A DNA stretch of 64,000 nucleotides from Desulfovibrio piger (GTDB taxonomy: Bacteria; Desulfobacterota; Desulfovibrionia; Desulfovibrionales; Desulfovibrionaceae): the NCBI RefSeq assembly GCF_951793255.1, contig NZ_OX636706.1, positions 582,001-646,000 of the forward strand. The letters are read 5' to 3'. The first letter of the stretch is position 1, and each line of letters begins with the position of its first letter. The translations under genes and the position numbers were made by a program. Positions 16,885 through 26,804 of this stretch are shown here, in pieces. Under the pieces are notes generated by a model, which made no database searches, was not told the origin of the DNA, and saw only the letters and a list, made by a program, of their open reading frames with translations.

Positions 16885-16941
16885 GGGGTCACCGCCGGAG
16901 ATGTTGAAGGTTGACGAAGGGAGAGCTGAAAAAACGCCAAG

Positions 16942-17007
16942 GCCTCCGGCCTCCCCGCAGGGCAGCCGGAGGCGGTGCAGGCCGGCGGCGGCACGAGGCC
17001 GCCGCCG
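16942..17007 (-). promoter_or_regulatory. Two intercistronic hairpins between islA and islB
   Basis: GCCTCCGGC (16942-16950) pairs with GCCGGAGGC (16965-16973). CGGCGGCGGC (16983-16992) pairs with GCCGCCGCCG (16998-17007), just after the islA stop codon. There is no T run. They could protect the islA 3' end or reduce islB expression, giving more enzyme than activase. Confidence 0.6.
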
Positions 17008-17020
17008 TTGGTAACCGGAA

Positions 17021-19516
17021 CTAGATGGTGTCGTGTTCGGTACGGGCGATGAGGTCGTTCTGCAGGTCGGGGGACAGGTCCACGAAGTAGGCGCTGTAAC
17101 CGGCGATACGCACGATCAGGTTGCGGTACTTCTGGGGATCCTTCTGGGCGGCCAGCAGGGTGCTCTTGTTCACCACGTTGAACTGCACGTGCCACAGCTT
17201 CAGGTCGCAGAAGGTGCGGATGAAGGACACGAGCTTTTCGGTGCCCTGTTCGCCTTCCACGCACTTGGGCGTGAACTTGATGTTCAGCATGCGGGCGAAG
17301 CGGTCGCGCATGCCCATGTTCTTGGTGTTGTAGTTGGACAGCAGGACGGCGGTGGGACCGTTGACGTCGGCGCCGTGGGAAGCGGAGGAACCGTCAGACA
17401 GCGGGAACCAGTCCACGCGGCCGTTGGGGGTAGCGGACACCACCTTGCCGAAGGGCACGTGAGAGGTGAAGGGCACGTAGCGCACGTTGTAGTGCATGCC
17501 CAGGTCCTTCTGGCTGTACTTGGCAGCGAATTCCACGGACAGGCGGTCGATCTCGTGACCGATGCTGTCGGCGTAGGGATCGTTGTTGCCGTAGCAGGGA
17601 GCGGACTTCAGCAGGGCCTTCACGTCTTCGTAGCCTTCGAAGTTGGCGTCGATGGCCTTGATGACTTCGTCCATGGTCAGCTTCTTGTCTTCAAACACCA
17701 GCTTCTTGATGGCGGACAGGGAGTCCACCACGGTGCCCAGGCCCATGTATTCGAAGTAACCGAAGTCGACGCCTTCGGGGATGTGGGTCTGGTGCAGGTC
17801 GATGCAGTGCTTCATGCACAGGTCGTGCATGGCGGAGCCCATGGGCTGGGCGAAGTGCTGGGCACGCAGGTTGTTGACGATGTACTGCTGGGTGAAGGCG
17901 GTACGCAGGAACAGCATGTGCTGCTTCACATAGGCGTTCCAGAATTCGTCCCAGGTCTTGAAGTTGCGGGGATCGCCGGTTTCTTCGCCCAGCACGATGT
18001 CGCCGTACTTCTTCATGCGGCCGTTACGCAGCACCATTTCCACAGCAGCGGCGAAGTTGATGTAGGCACCGCCGGAGGTGAAGGTGTCGCGGTTGGGCAT
18101 ACGGGCTTCGGTGCAGCCGGACACGGCGTAGTCCAGGGCTTCTTCGAAGGTGGCACCCTTGGCCACGTACAGGGGCACGACTTCTTCGTCGTTGATCAGT
18201 TTGGGGAAGCCGGAGCCGTCCTTGATGGTCTCGGCCACGTCCCACAGGTAGCTTTCAGGCGAGCGGCTGTGGATACGGGCGGCCAGGTCGGGGTAGTGCA
18301 GCGGGAACTCGCGCTTGGACTTCAGGATCAGGTGGGTCAGTTCGTTGGTGGCGTCGCGGCCGTCGGGGGTCTGGCCACCCACGGTCACGGCTTCCCAGTG
18401 AGCGTAACCTTCGTTGAAGGCGCCGCCGCAGGGAGAGATGTACATGTCGATGAATTCGGCCATGCCCACCCACATGCATTCCAGCAGTTCGATGGCCTTC
18501 TTGTTGTCCAGGCTGCCGTTTTCGATGTCCTGCTGGTAGTAGGGATACAGGTACTGGTCCATACGACCGTTGGAGATGGTGGTACCGGTCTTCTGTTCGA
18601 TACGGGAGAACATCTGCACGAACCACTGGCTCTGGCAGGCTTCCCAGAAGTCGCGGGCGGGTTCGCCGGGCACGCGTTCGGCGTTGGCGGCCATGCGCAG
18701 CAGTTCGGCCTTGCGGACGGGATCGTCGGTCTTTTCGGCCACCTTGCGGGCTTCGTCAGCGTGGCGCTTGGCCCACAGCACGATGGCGTCGCACACGATC
18801 ACGACGGCATCCAGGAAGGGCTTCTTTTCGCACATGTCCTTGGCGCTGGCGGGATCGAGGGCGGCCAGCTTTTCCTGGGCCTCGCGCTTGATGCCGTTGA
18901 AGCCGCGGGTCAGGATCTTGCCGTAGTCATGCACCCACTGGATGGAGGAACGGAAAGAAGAGGTTTCGTTGACGATGAAGCGGGAGATCAGGCCCTGGGG
19001 ATCGTCGTAGGTCAGCTTGTGGATTTCCGGAGGCAGAGCGGCGGCCAGAGCTTCGTGGTAGGTCTTGCCCTTCCAGTAAGGAGCGATCTCTTCGATCACG
19101 CGCTTGGCGTCTTCAGCGGTGATGGTGGCGGGAGAGGTGGCGCGGGTGGGCAGGTCTTTCACGGCCATGTCCAGGAAGTCGCCGTCCAGTTCGGGGTACA
19201 GGATGCCGTAACGGCCGTCGCAGCCGGCGCGGCCCAGCAGCAGCTGGTCGTCCTGCACGTACACGGTGATGTTCTGGGCGATGTGCATCAGAGCCTTGGC
19301 CCAGCGCAGCACCAGGGGCTGGCCTTCGGTTTCCTGCATGGACTGGGTGAAGTACAGGGCGCGTTCGATGTCGATGCGGGGCTTCATGCCGTCGAAGCGT
19401 TCCAGCATGCGGAACACGCGCTCGTGGGTGGCGCGGAAACGGTCGACCTTGCCTTCGATCTTGTCGAGCAGGCGCTGTTCCTGGGGGGATCTGCATTCGC
19501 AAACGGTCTGAGACAT
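17021..19516 (-). CDS. islA: Isethionate sulfite-lyase (glycyl radical enzyme)
   Basis: The protein has 831 residues, the usual length for this family. The catalytic pair is C468-T-E470 in the GCTE segment. The glycyl-radical loop R-I-A-G-Y is near the C-terminus with Gly806. From memory of the characterised IslA/IseG enzymes, the isethionate pocket uses Arg189, Gln193, Trp374 and an Arg/Phe pair at 678/682. Here R189, Q193 and W374 fall at the same numbers, and R679/F683 are one residue later. It should cleave isethionate to acetaldehyde and sulfite in the cytoplasm. The ATG at 19516 follows AGAGGAG. A near-perfect sigma-54 promoter lies about 65 bases upstream. PFL, glycerol dehydratase and CutC are less likely given these residues. 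Confidence 0.88.
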   Translation of the reverse strand: MSQTVCECRSPQEQRLLDKIEGKVDRFRATHERVFRMLERFDGMKPRIDIERALYFTQSMQETEGQPLVLRWAKALMHIAQNITVYVQDDQLLLGRAGCDGRYGILYPELDGDFLDMAVKDLPTRATSPATITAEDAKRVIEEIAPYWKGKTYHEALAAALPPEIHKLTYDDPQGLISRFIVNETSSFRSSIQWVHDYGKILTRGFNGIKREAQEKLAALDPASAKDMCEKKPFLDAVVIVCDAIVLWAKRHADEARKVAEKTDDPVRKAELLRMAANAERVPGEPARDFWEACQSQWFVQMFSRIEQKTGTTISNGRMDQYLYPYYQQDIENGSLDNKKAIELLECMWVGMAEFIDMYISPCGGAFNEGYAHWEAVTVGGQTPDGRDATNELTHLILKSKREFPLHYPDLAARIHSRSPESYLWDVAETIKDGSGFPKLINDEEVVPLYVAKGATFEEALDYAVSGCTEARMPNRDTFTSGGAYINFAAAVEMVLRNGRMKKYGDIVLGEETGDPRNFKTWDEFWNAYVKQHMLFLRTAFTQQYIVNNLRAQHFAQPMGSAMHDLCMKHCIDLHQTHIPEGVDFGYFEYMGLGTVVDSLSAIKKLVFEDKKLTMDEVIKAIDANFEGYEDVKALLKSAPCYGNNDPYADSIGHEIDRLSVEFAAKYSQKDLGMHYNVRYVPFTSHVPFGKVVSATPNGRVDWFPLSDGSSASHGADVNGPTAVLLSNYNTKNMGMRDRFARMLNIKFTPKCVEGEQGTEKLVSFIRTFCDLKLWHVQFNVVNKSTLLAAQKDPQKYRNLIVRIAGYSAYFVDLSPDLQNDLIARTEHDTI

Positions 19517-19578
19517 ATCTGTTCTCCTCTTGAAAAGGTGTTTGACATATTTCGCGACGAATCGCTTGCGAAATAAAT

Positions 19579-19594
19579 AGCAATGCCTGTGCCA
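19579..19594 (-). promoter_or_regulatory. Sigma-54 promoter of islA
   Basis: The minus strand reads TGGCACAGGCATTGCT, an essentially perfect match to TGGCAC-N5-TTGCW with GG and GC ten bases apart. It lies 63 bases upstream of the islA ATG. Confidence 0.88.
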
Positions 19595-19656
19595 TTTTGG
19601 TAACATATTGATTTTTTAATATATTTTTTTTATCCCCCCAGCGAATATATCAAAAT

Positions 19657-19672
19657 GATGCAATTTTGCGTC
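19657..19672. promoter_or_regulatory. 16-bp palindrome site A (likely activator-binding site)
   Basis: GATGCAATTTTGCGTC lies about 63 bp upstream of the islA sigma-54 promoter, a typical enhancer position. It belongs to the GATGCA-N4-TGCATC family described for the other sites. Confidence 0.6.
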
Positions 19673-19707
19673 TAAAATTTTTTTTCACAGCCTCTCCAGA
19701 GGACGAT

Positions 19708-19723
19708 GATGCCAAAATGCACC
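19708..19723. promoter_or_regulatory. 16-bp palindrome site B
   Basis: GATGCCAAAATGCACC has the same length and spacing as site A, with one changed base in each half. It lies 51 bp from site A, close to five helical turns. Confidence 0.55.
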
Positions 19724-19831
19724 ATTTCTACGCCTATGAAAGTCGCGCCAAATGCGGTGTTTCGGCTGTGAAGGCTTGATCGTCCGTTATATCGAAAAAA
19801 ATTTCTTCCCGAATTTCTCCCCGCCAAAAAT

Positions 19832-19847
19832 GATGCATTTTTGCACC
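19832..19847. promoter_or_regulatory. 16-bp palindrome site C
   Basis: GATGCATTTTTGCACC lies 171 bp before the dctP ATG, so it could serve the rightward operon. The 500-base islA-dctP gap (19517-20017) is AT-rich and holds no gene. Confidence 0.6.
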
Positions 19848-19963
19848 AAAAATGTAATAACAGTTATCATAATATCTCCATAACCCCCTAAAATGACTGG
19901 CGCTTGTTGAAAAAAAAATTTTGCTCGCTTAGATTCGAGGTGAAGAAACGTTCCCGGATTTGA

Positions 19964-21016
<1,053 letters not shown>

Positions 21017-21035
21017 CCCTTCCTGACCTATCCCT

Positions 21036-21062
21036 CCCGCGCGCGGCCGGGCCGCGCGCGGG
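21036..21062 (+). promoter_or_regulatory. Intercistronic hairpin between dctP and dctQM
   Basis: The 12-bp perfect stem CCCGCGCGCGGC/GCCGCGCGCGGG has a 3-base loop and only a short T-rich tail. It probably stabilises the dctP message or partly terminates it, giving more binding protein than permease. Confidence 0.65.
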
Positions 21063-21092
21063 ACTCCTTTTGCGCTTACACCGAGGTTTGTC

Positions 21093-22949
21093 ATGAGTGA
21101 AAATGTGCAAGGCAAAAGCGGGCCCTTTTCCTGGCTCAACGAAAATTTTGAAAAAATTTTCATGGTGACGGGCCTGCTCGCCATCATCCTGTTCATCACG
21201 TGGCAGGTCATTTACCGCTATATCATCACACAGTTCATCGAGCGCGCCGGCGCCGCCGTCTGGACCGAAGAGCTTTCCCGCTATATCTTTATCTGGATCT
21301 CCTATCTGGCCCTTTCCGTCGCCATCAAAAAGCGGTCTTCCATCCGCGTCGACATCATTTATGACAAACTGCCGGAGCGCCTGCAAAACATCAGCTGGAT
21401 CATCGTCGAGTCCCTCTTCCTCGTCCTGACCGGCGTCATCACCTATTTCGGCTGGGGCCAGATCGAGCGCCTGCTGACCTTCCCCCAGCACACCACGGCC
21501 CTGCGCATCCCCTTCCTGGTGCCGTACCTGATCCTGCCCCTGGGCTTCGGCCTCATGTGCCTGCGCCTGCTGCAGCGCATCTGGGGCCAGATGCGCGTCT
21601 GCGGTGCACTGGACTCCCTGCTGGGCTTCGCCCTTGCCCTGGGCATCCTCAGTCCCTGGTACCTGGTGGATTACATCGATCCCCTGCCGGTGCTGTTCGG
21701 CTATTTCGCCCTGCTCTGCGTCATCGGGGTGCCCATCGCCATCAGCCTGGGTCTGTCCACCCTGGCCACCATCATCTGTTCCCAGACCCTGCCCATCGAA
21801 TACATGGCCCAGGTCTGCTTCACGTCCATCGACAGCTTCCCCATCATGGCCATCCCCTTCTTCATCGCGGCCGGGGAATACATGGGCGCCGGCGGCCTGA
21901 GCAAACGCCTGCTGAACCTGGCTGACGAGATCGTGGGCGGCCTTTACGGCGGTATCGGCCTGACCGCCGTCGTGACCTGCATGTTCTTCGGTGCCATCTC
22001 CGGTTCCGGCCCCGCCACCGTGGCCGCCATCGGTGCCCTGACCATCCCGGCCATGATCGAGCGCGGCTACGACAAGTTCTTCTCCGCCGCTCTCGTGGCC
22101 GCCGCCGGCTGCGTGGGCGTCATGATCCCGCCCAGCAACCCCTTCGTGGTCTACGGCGTCTCCTCGCAGGTATCCATCGGCGACCTGTTCATGGGCGGTA
22201 TCGTCCCCGGCATCCTGACCGGTATCGTGCTCATGCTCTACTGCTACTTCTACTCCAAAAAGCGCGGCTGGCGCGGTGAGCAGAAGGAACGCAACTGGCG
22301 CACCCTGGGCGAGGCCTTCTGGGAAGCCAAGTGGGCCCTGGTCGTGCCGGTCATCGTGCTGGGCGGCATCTACGGCGGCATCATGACTCCCACCGAAGCC
22401 GCGGCCGTGGCCGCTTTCTACGGCCTCATCGTGGGCGTGTTCCTGTACCGCGAGATGGACTTCAAGACCGTCTGCTCGTCTTGCGTAGCCTCGTGCGAGA
22501 CCTCGTCCATCATCATCGTGCTCATGGCCATGGCCACCCTGTTCGGCAACATCATGACCATCGAAGACGTGCCCGGCACCATCGCCCGCTGGATGCTCAG
22601 CATCACCGAGAGCAAGATCATCATCCTGCTGCTCATCAACGTGCTGCTGCTCATCGTGGGCGTGTTCATGGAAGCCCTGGCGGCCATCGTCATCCTGACC
22701 CCCATCCTGCTGCCCGTGGTCACCAGCGTGGGCGTCTCGCCCCTGCACTTCGGCATCATCATGGTGGTCAACCTGGCCATCGGCTTCCTGACCCCGCCGG
22801 TGGGCGTCAACCTCTTCGTGGCGTCGGGCGTGGCCCAGGCCAAGATCGAAAAGATCGCCGTGGCCGTGCTGCCCATGATCGCCCTGATGCTCATCGTCCT
22901 GGCCATCATCACCTACTGCCCGTCCGTGCCGCTGATGCTGGTGCATTAA
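21093..22949 (+). CDS. TRAP transporter fused permease (DctQ-DctM)
   Basis: The protein has 618 residues. Residues about 20-180 are the small four-helix DctQ unit (EELSRYIFIWISYLA motif). From about 200 onward it is the large DctM channel with about twelve helices, including IPFFIAAGEYMGAGG and a PPSNPFVVYG turn. Fusion of the two units is known in TRAP families. It imports the DctP-bound solute using the sodium gradient across the cytoplasmic membrane. It lies 76 bases after dctP and is followed by an amidohydrolase-like gene in the same direction. Confidence 0.88.
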   Translation: MSENVQGKSGPFSWLNENFEKIFMVTGLLAIILFITWQVIYRYIITQFIERAGAAVWTEELSRYIFIWISYLALSVAIKKRSSIRVDIIYDKLPERLQNISWIIVESLFLVLTGVITYFGWGQIERLLTFPQHTTALRIPFLVPYLILPLGFGLMCLRLLQRIWGQMRVCGALDSLLGFALALGILSPWYLVDYIDPLPVLFGYFALLCVIGVPIAISLGLSTLATIICSQTLPIEYMAQVCFTSIDSFPIMAIPFFIAAGEYMGAGGLSKRLLNLADEIVGGLYGGIGLTAVVTCMFFGAISGSGPATVAAIGALTIPAMIERGYDKFFSAALVAAAGCVGVMIPPSNPFVVYGVSSQVSIGDLFMGGIVPGILTGIVLMLYCYFYSKKRGWRGEQKERNWRTLGEAFWEAKWALVVPVIVLGGIYGGIMTPTEAAAVAAFYGLIVGVFLYREMDFKTVCSSCVASCETSSIIIVLMAMATLFGNIMTIEDVPGTIARWMLSITESKIIILLLINVLLLIVGVFMEALAAIVILTPILLPVVTSVGVSPLHFGIIMVVNLAIGFLTPPVGVNLFVASGVAQAKIEKIAVAVLPMIALMLIVLAIITYCPSVPLMLVH

Positions 22950-22970
22950 CGGTACCCGCGAGATATACCG

Positions 22971-22994
22971 CCCGCGGCAGCCTTCTGCCGCGGG
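22971..22994 (+). promoter_or_regulatory. Intercistronic hairpin before amidohydrolase-like copy 1
   Basis: CCCGCGGCAG/CTGCCGCGGG forms a 10-bp perfect stem with a 4-base loop and no T run. It may adjust expression of the last gene of the dct operon. Confidence 0.55.
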
Positions 22995-23015
22995 CCCCAT
23001 CCAAGGAGTTCTCTC

Positions 23016-23849
23016 ATGAAAGTCATCGACTTCCGCTTCCGGCCCAACACGCCGGAGATCATCAACGGCATCAAGAACAGCACCATGTTCAAGGCTGCCT
23101 GTGAAGTCATCGGCTTCGACCAGCGCAAGCCCCAGCCCCTGGACGAGATCGTGGCCGACCTCGACGCCATGGGCGTGGAACTGGGCGTGATCACCGGCCG
23201 CGACGCCGAGACCACCTACGGCTTCCCGGCCAACAACAACAGCGTGCTCGAATTCTGCCGCGCCTATCCCAACAAGTTCGTGGGCCTCTGGGGCATCGAC
23301 CCTCACAAGAAGATGGCCGCCGTGCGCGAGATCGAGAAGGTCGTCAAGGAATACGGCATGAAGGGTATCGCCATCGACCCCTATCTGGCCCACATGCCCG
23401 CCAGTGACGCCCGCTTCTACCCCCTGTACACCAAGTGCTGCGAGCTGGATGTGCCCGTCTTCATCACCATGGCTCCTCCGCCGTGCGTGCCCGGCGCCAT
23501 CCTGGAATACGCCGACCCCCGCGACGTGGACAAGGTCGCCCGCGACTTCCCCGAACTGACCCTGATTATGAGCCACGGCGGCTATCCCTTCGTGGATGCG
23601 GCCATCTACACCTGCCAGCGCAACGCCAATGTCTACATGGACATCTCCGAATACGAGCGCTCTCCCCAGGTCGAGACCTATGTGAAGGCCATGTGCACCA
23701 CCATCAGCGACAAGGTGCTCTTTGCCAGCGCCCACCCCTTCATCGAGCTGCGTGACGCTCTGGACGCCTATGCCGCCTTCCCCTTCACCGACGAAGTGCG
23801 CAACAAGATCATGTACGAAAACGCCCGCAAGGTCCTGAAACTGGCCTAA
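23016..23849 (+). CDS. Amidohydrolase-2-like TIM-barrel protein, copy 1
   Basis: The protein has 277 residues and follows the amidohydrolase-2 (COG2159) pattern: a short first strand, LIMSHGGYPF near 183-192, VYMDISE, and a C-terminal NARKVLKL. Family members hydrolyse or decarboxylate ring compounds such as sulfomuconolactone, pyrone dicarboxylate and resorcylate. The metal site is odd. The usual D-x-H-x-H on strand 1 reads D5-F-R-F-R9, and the usual late Asp of G-S-D-x-P is replaced in ASAHPF. Only His187 (and perhaps His240) remains. It may therefore be metal-independent or have a new role. AAGGAG precedes the ATG. It is the last gene of the dctP-dctQM unit. An identical protein is encoded at 24386-25219. 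Confidence 0.75.
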   Translation: MKVIDFRFRPNTPEIINGIKNSTMFKAACEVIGFDQRKPQPLDEIVADLDAMGVELGVITGRDAETTYGFPANNNSVLEFCRAYPNKFVGLWGIDPHKKMAAVREIEKVVKEYGMKGIAIDPYLAHMPASDARFYPLYTKCCELDVPVFITMAPPPCVPGAILEYADPRDVDKVARDFPELTLIMSHGGYPFVDAAIYTCQRNANVYMDISEYERSPQVETYVKAMCTTISDKVLFASAHPFIELRDALDAYAAFPFTDEVRNKIMYENARKVLKLA

Positions 23850-23888
23850 ATGGCATGTGTCCGCCTCGTGCGGGCACGCTTCACAACT

Positions 23889-23920
23889 GCGGAGGAACCC
23901 CGTGTTCCTCCGCTTTTTTT
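23889..23920 (+). terminator. Terminator of the dct operon
   Basis: GCGGAGGAAC/GTTCCTCCGC is a 10-bp perfect stem followed by eight T, 40 bases after amidohydrolase-like copy 1. Confidence 0.88.
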
Positions 23921-23970
23921 TGGCCTTTTGAGCTTGTGATTTTTCTCCCTGCAGCCCGCACTCTCCAAAT

Positions 23971-23986
23971 GATGCATATTTGCATC
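23971..23986. promoter_or_regulatory. 16-bp palindrome site D
   Basis: GATGCATATTTGCATC has perfect 6-base half-sites, GATGCA and TGCATC. It lies about 290 bp upstream of the second sigma-54 promoter. The gap 23850-24385 is strongly AT-rich and holds no gene. Confidence 0.65.
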
Positions 23987-24023
23987 ATTTAAAATATCCT
24001 TTTATGCCAAATAGTTAAAAAGC

Positions 24024-24039
24024 GTCGTATTTTTGCATC
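24024..24039. promoter_or_regulatory. 16-bp palindrome site E (one good half)
   Basis: GTCGTATTTTTGCATC has an intact right half (TTGCATC) and a degenerate left half. Confidence 0.35.
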
Positions 24040-24136
24040 TCAACTAACGATTCTGGTTAGCATTTTGTGATGACTTTTGGCATTTTTTCTATATATCAAT
24101 TTGATTTATTTGATAAAAATATGAAAATTTCATTTT

Positions 24137-24152
24137 CTTGCATTTTTGCGAC
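24137..24152. promoter_or_regulatory. 16-bp palindrome site F
   Basis: CTTGCATTTTTGCGAC keeps the TGCA and TGC cores and the 4-base centre. It lies 27 bp from site G. Confidence 0.4.
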
Positions 24153-24163
24153 CCCAACGGGGG

Positions 24164-24179
24164 GATGCAAAAATGCATC
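24164..24179. promoter_or_regulatory. 16-bp palindrome site G
   Basis: GATGCAAAAATGCATC has perfect half-sites and lies about 85 bp upstream of the sigma-54 promoter at 24262, a standard enhancer distance. Confidence 0.7.
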
Positions 24180-24261
24180 TCTTTTTTTGCAAATTGTTAC
24201 AACTTCCTCATAAAATCCACGACGGATTCTCATAATTCACTGAATAATCAAGGAATTATTT

Positions 24262-24277
24262 TGGCACGCCTCCTGCA
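24262..24277 (+). promoter_or_regulatory. Sigma-54 promoter of the second amidohydrolase-MHS unit
   Basis: TGGCACGCCTCCTGCA matches TGGCAC-N5-TTGCW in all but one position, with GG and GC ten bases apart. The start site would be near 24288, giving a leader of about 100 bases. Confidence 0.85.
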
Positions 24278-24385
24278 AGGGAAAGAAATCACATGGGGCT
24301 GCGCTCCACAGCATGGCTGATGCTGGCAGTCCTCCAAGTTCGTATCAAAAACCCCTTCTTCCCGAAGGATCGCATGGAGACAGAT

Positions 24386-25219
24386 ATGAAAGTTATCGAC
24401 TTCCGCTTCCGGCCCAACACGCCGGAGATCATCAACGGCATCAAGAACAGCACCATGTTCAAGGCTGCCTGTGAAGTCATCGGCTTCGACCAGCGCAAGC
24501 CCCAGCCCCTGGACGAGATCGTGGCCGACCTCGACGCCATGGGCGTGGAACTGGGCGTGATCACCGGCCGCGACGCCGAGACCACCTACGGCTTCCCGGC
24601 CAACAACAACAGCGTGCTCGAATTCTGCCGCGCCTATCCCAACAAGTTCGTGGGCCTCTGGGGCATCGACCCTCACAAGAAGATGGCCGCCGTGCGCGAG
24701 ATCGAGAAGGTCGTCAAGGAATACGGCATGAAGGGTATCGCCATCGACCCCTATCTGGCCCACATGCCCGCCAGTGACGCCCGCTTCTACCCCCTGTACA
24801 CCAAGTGCTGCGAGCTGGATGTGCCCGTCTTCATCACCATGGCTCCTCCGCCGTGCGTGCCCGGCGCCATCCTGGAATACGCCGACCCCCGCGACGTGGA
24901 CAAGGTCGCCCGTGACTTCCCCGAACTGACCCTGATCATGAGCCACGGCGGCTATCCCTTCGTGGATGCGGCCATCTACACCTGCCAGCGCAACGCCAAT
25001 GTCTACATGGACATCTCCGAATACGAGCGCTCTCCCCAGGTCGAGACCTATGTGAAGGCCATGTGCACCACCATCAGCGACAAGGTGCTCTTTGCCAGCG
25101 CCCACCCCTTCATCGAGCTGCGTGACGCTCTGGACGCCTATGCCGCCTTCCCCTTCACCGACGAAGTGCGCAACAAGATCATGTACGAAAACGCCCGCAA
25201 GGTCCTGAAACTGGCCTAG
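24386..25219 (+). CDS. Amidohydrolase-2-like TIM-barrel protein, copy 2
   Basis: This encodes the same 277-residue protein as the gene at 23016-23849. By eye I found three base differences, all synonymous (Val3, Arg177, Ile184). The flanks do not match, so the repeat is essentially the coding region. The same loss of family metal ligands applies (strand 1 reads DFRFR). GGAG lies 7 bases before the ATG at 24386. An in-frame ATG at 24293 would add a 31-residue extension absent from copy 1. This copy starts a separate unit under its own sigma-54 promoter and is followed 24 bases later by an MHS symporter. The substrate is unknown. Confidence 0.75.
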   Translation: MKVIDFRFRPNTPEIINGIKNSTMFKAACEVIGFDQRKPQPLDEIVADLDAMGVELGVITGRDAETTYGFPANNNSVLEFCRAYPNKFVGLWGIDPHKKMAAVREIEKVVKEYGMKGIAIDPYLAHMPASDARFYPLYTKCCELDVPVFITMAPPPCVPGAILEYADPRDVDKVARDFPELTLIMSHGGYPFVDAAIYTCQRNANVYMDISEYERSPQVETYVKAMCTTISDKVLFASAHPFIELRDALDAYAAFPFTDEVRNKIMYENARKVLKLA

Positions 25220-25243
25220 CAGCACCCCCAAGGAGCAACGAGA

Positions 25244-26578
25244 ATGAGCGATACTCCCAACAACGGACACTGCCAGCAGAACCTGCGCCGCGTGGTCATT
25301 TCCTCCCTCATCGGCGCGGTCATCGAATGGTATGACTTTTTCCTGTACGGTGTCGTGGCCGGCATCGTCTTCAACAAGATCTACTTCCCTGACTTCGACC
25401 CGACGGTGGGTACGGTCCTGGCCTTTGCCACCTTTGCCGTGGGTTTCGTGGCCCGTCCGCTTGGGGGTATCGTCTTCGGCCACTTCGGTGACAAGCTGGG
25501 CCGCAAGAAGATGCTGGTCCTGACCCTGGAGATCATGGGCGTGGCCACGGTGGGCATCGGTCTGGTGCCTTCCTATGAAAGCATCGGCATCCTGGCTCCC
25601 ATCCTGCTGGTCCTCTGCCGTCTGGCCCAGGGCATCGGCATCGGTGGCGAATGGGGCGGCGCCGTGCTCATGGCCTTCGAATCCGCGCCGCCTCACAAGC
25701 GCGCCTTCTACGGCAGCCTGCCCCAGGTGGGCCTGGCCCTCGGCCTGATGCTGGCCTCCGGCGTCATCGGTCTGCTGTCCTTCTTCCTCAGCGACGAAGC
25801 CTTCCTGGCCTGGGGCTGGCGTGTGGCCTTCATCCTCAGCGCCATCCTGGTGGGCGTGGGTGCCTACATCCGTATCTCCGTGCAGGAGACCCAGGACTTC
25901 TCCTCCGCCAAGAAGAAGACCGAACAGGTCAAGTACCCCATCCTGGCCGCCTTCAAGCACTATCCCCGCACCCTGACGGCCTGCGTGGGCGCCCGCTTCG
26001 TGGAAGGCATCGCCTTCAACGTGTTCGGCGTGTTCTCCCTGACCTATCTGACCAACTCCTGCGGCCTGGACAAGACCGTGAGCCTGTTCGTCATCGTGGG
26101 CGCCGCTGCGGTCATGGCCGTGGCCATCCCCTTCTGGGGCATGCGTGCCGACACCTGGGGCCGCGCCCGCATCTTCGGCATCGCCGCCATCCTGCTGGGC
26201 ATCACGGCCTACCCCACCTTCTGGGTGCTGCACAACTTCAGCCATAACGTGCTGCTGGTCTTCCTGGCCATCTCCCTGCCCTTCGGCATCATCTACGGTG
26301 CGGCGTACGCCACCATGTCCAGCCTGTTCTCGGGCAGCTTCGAACCCACGGTGCGTTACTCCGCCGTGTCCTTCATCTACCAGTTCTCCGGGATCTTCGC
26401 TTCGGGCCTGACCCCCATGATCGCCACCATGCTGGTCAGCAGCAATGACGGCCAGCCCTGGTACCTTTGCGGTTACCTGCTGGTCGCGGCGGTCATCAGC
26501 AGCCTGAGCACCATCTGGATCACCCGACTCCAGGGCAAGGAAGAATTGCCGCACGAGCCGGAAACCTCCGCCCGGTAG
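25244..26578 (+). CDS. MHS-family MFS symporter
   Basis: The protein has 444 residues. IGAVIEWYDFFLYG (about residues 26-39) and the GHFGDKLGRKK loop mark the metabolite:H+ symporter branch of the MFS, which includes ProP, KgtP and ShiA. RLAQGIGIGGEWGGA is typical of helix 4-5. It should import a small carboxylate, betaine or similar solute with protons. It is the second gene of the sigma-54 unit led by amidohydrolase-like copy 2, so its substrate is probably related to that protein's. AAGGAG precedes the ATG and a strong terminator follows. Confidence 0.85.
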   Translation: MSDTPNNGHCQQNLRRVVISSLIGAVIEWYDFFLYGVVAGIVFNKIYFPDFDPTVGTVLAFATFAVGFVARPLGGIVFGHFGDKLGRKKMLVLTLEIMGVATVGIGLVPSYESIGILAPILLVLCRLAQGIGIGGEWGGAVLMAFESAPPHKRAFYGSLPQVGLALGLMLASGVIGLLSFFLSDEAFLAWGWRVAFILSAILVGVGAYIRISVQETQDFSSAKKKTEQVKYPILAAFKHYPRTLTACVGARFVEGIAFNVFGVFSLTYLTNSCGLDKTVSLFVIVGAAAVMAVAIPFWGMRADTWGRARIFGIAAILLGITAYPTFWVLHNFSHNVLLVFLAISLPFGIIYGAAYATMSSLFSGSFEPTVRYSAVSFIYQFSGIFASGLTPMIATMLVSSNDGQPWYLCGYLLVAAVISSLSTIWITRLQGKEELPHEPETSAR

Positions 26579-26664
26579 TCCGTCTGCCTTCCTGCCTCCC
26601 TCGCTTCTTCATCAGGGGGCAGACGGAGACAGCGCCCGGACCACACCCCGGGCATCGGACACCT

Positions 26665-26705
26665 AAAGGGGGGACAGCCTGACAGGCTGTCCCCCCTTTT
26701 CTTTT
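26665..26705 (+). terminator. Terminator after the MHS symporter
   Basis: AAAGGGGGGACAGCCT pairs with AGGCTGTCCCCCCTTTT around a GAC loop. Confidence 0.88.
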
Positions 26706-26804
26706 GCAGCACGTGCCGCATCCGACCGAAAACGTCCCCTCCGCACCCGCGCACCCTGCCCGGACACAGGCGTGCCGGCAGCGGGACATCCCGCCCGGAC
26801 GGCA

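Noticed and set aside
17021-19516. Calling the glycyl radical enzyme pyruvate formate-lyase, glycerol dehydratase or choline TMA-lyase
   Set aside because: The single catalytic Cys with Thr-Glu after it excludes PFL (Cys-Cys), and Arg189, Gln193 and Trp374 fit the isethionate enzyme as I recall it.
17033-19576. An 847-codon open frame antisense to islA
   Set aside because: The islA strand has full catalytic motifs, a promoter and a ribosome site; the opposite frame is compositionally biased with no known domain.
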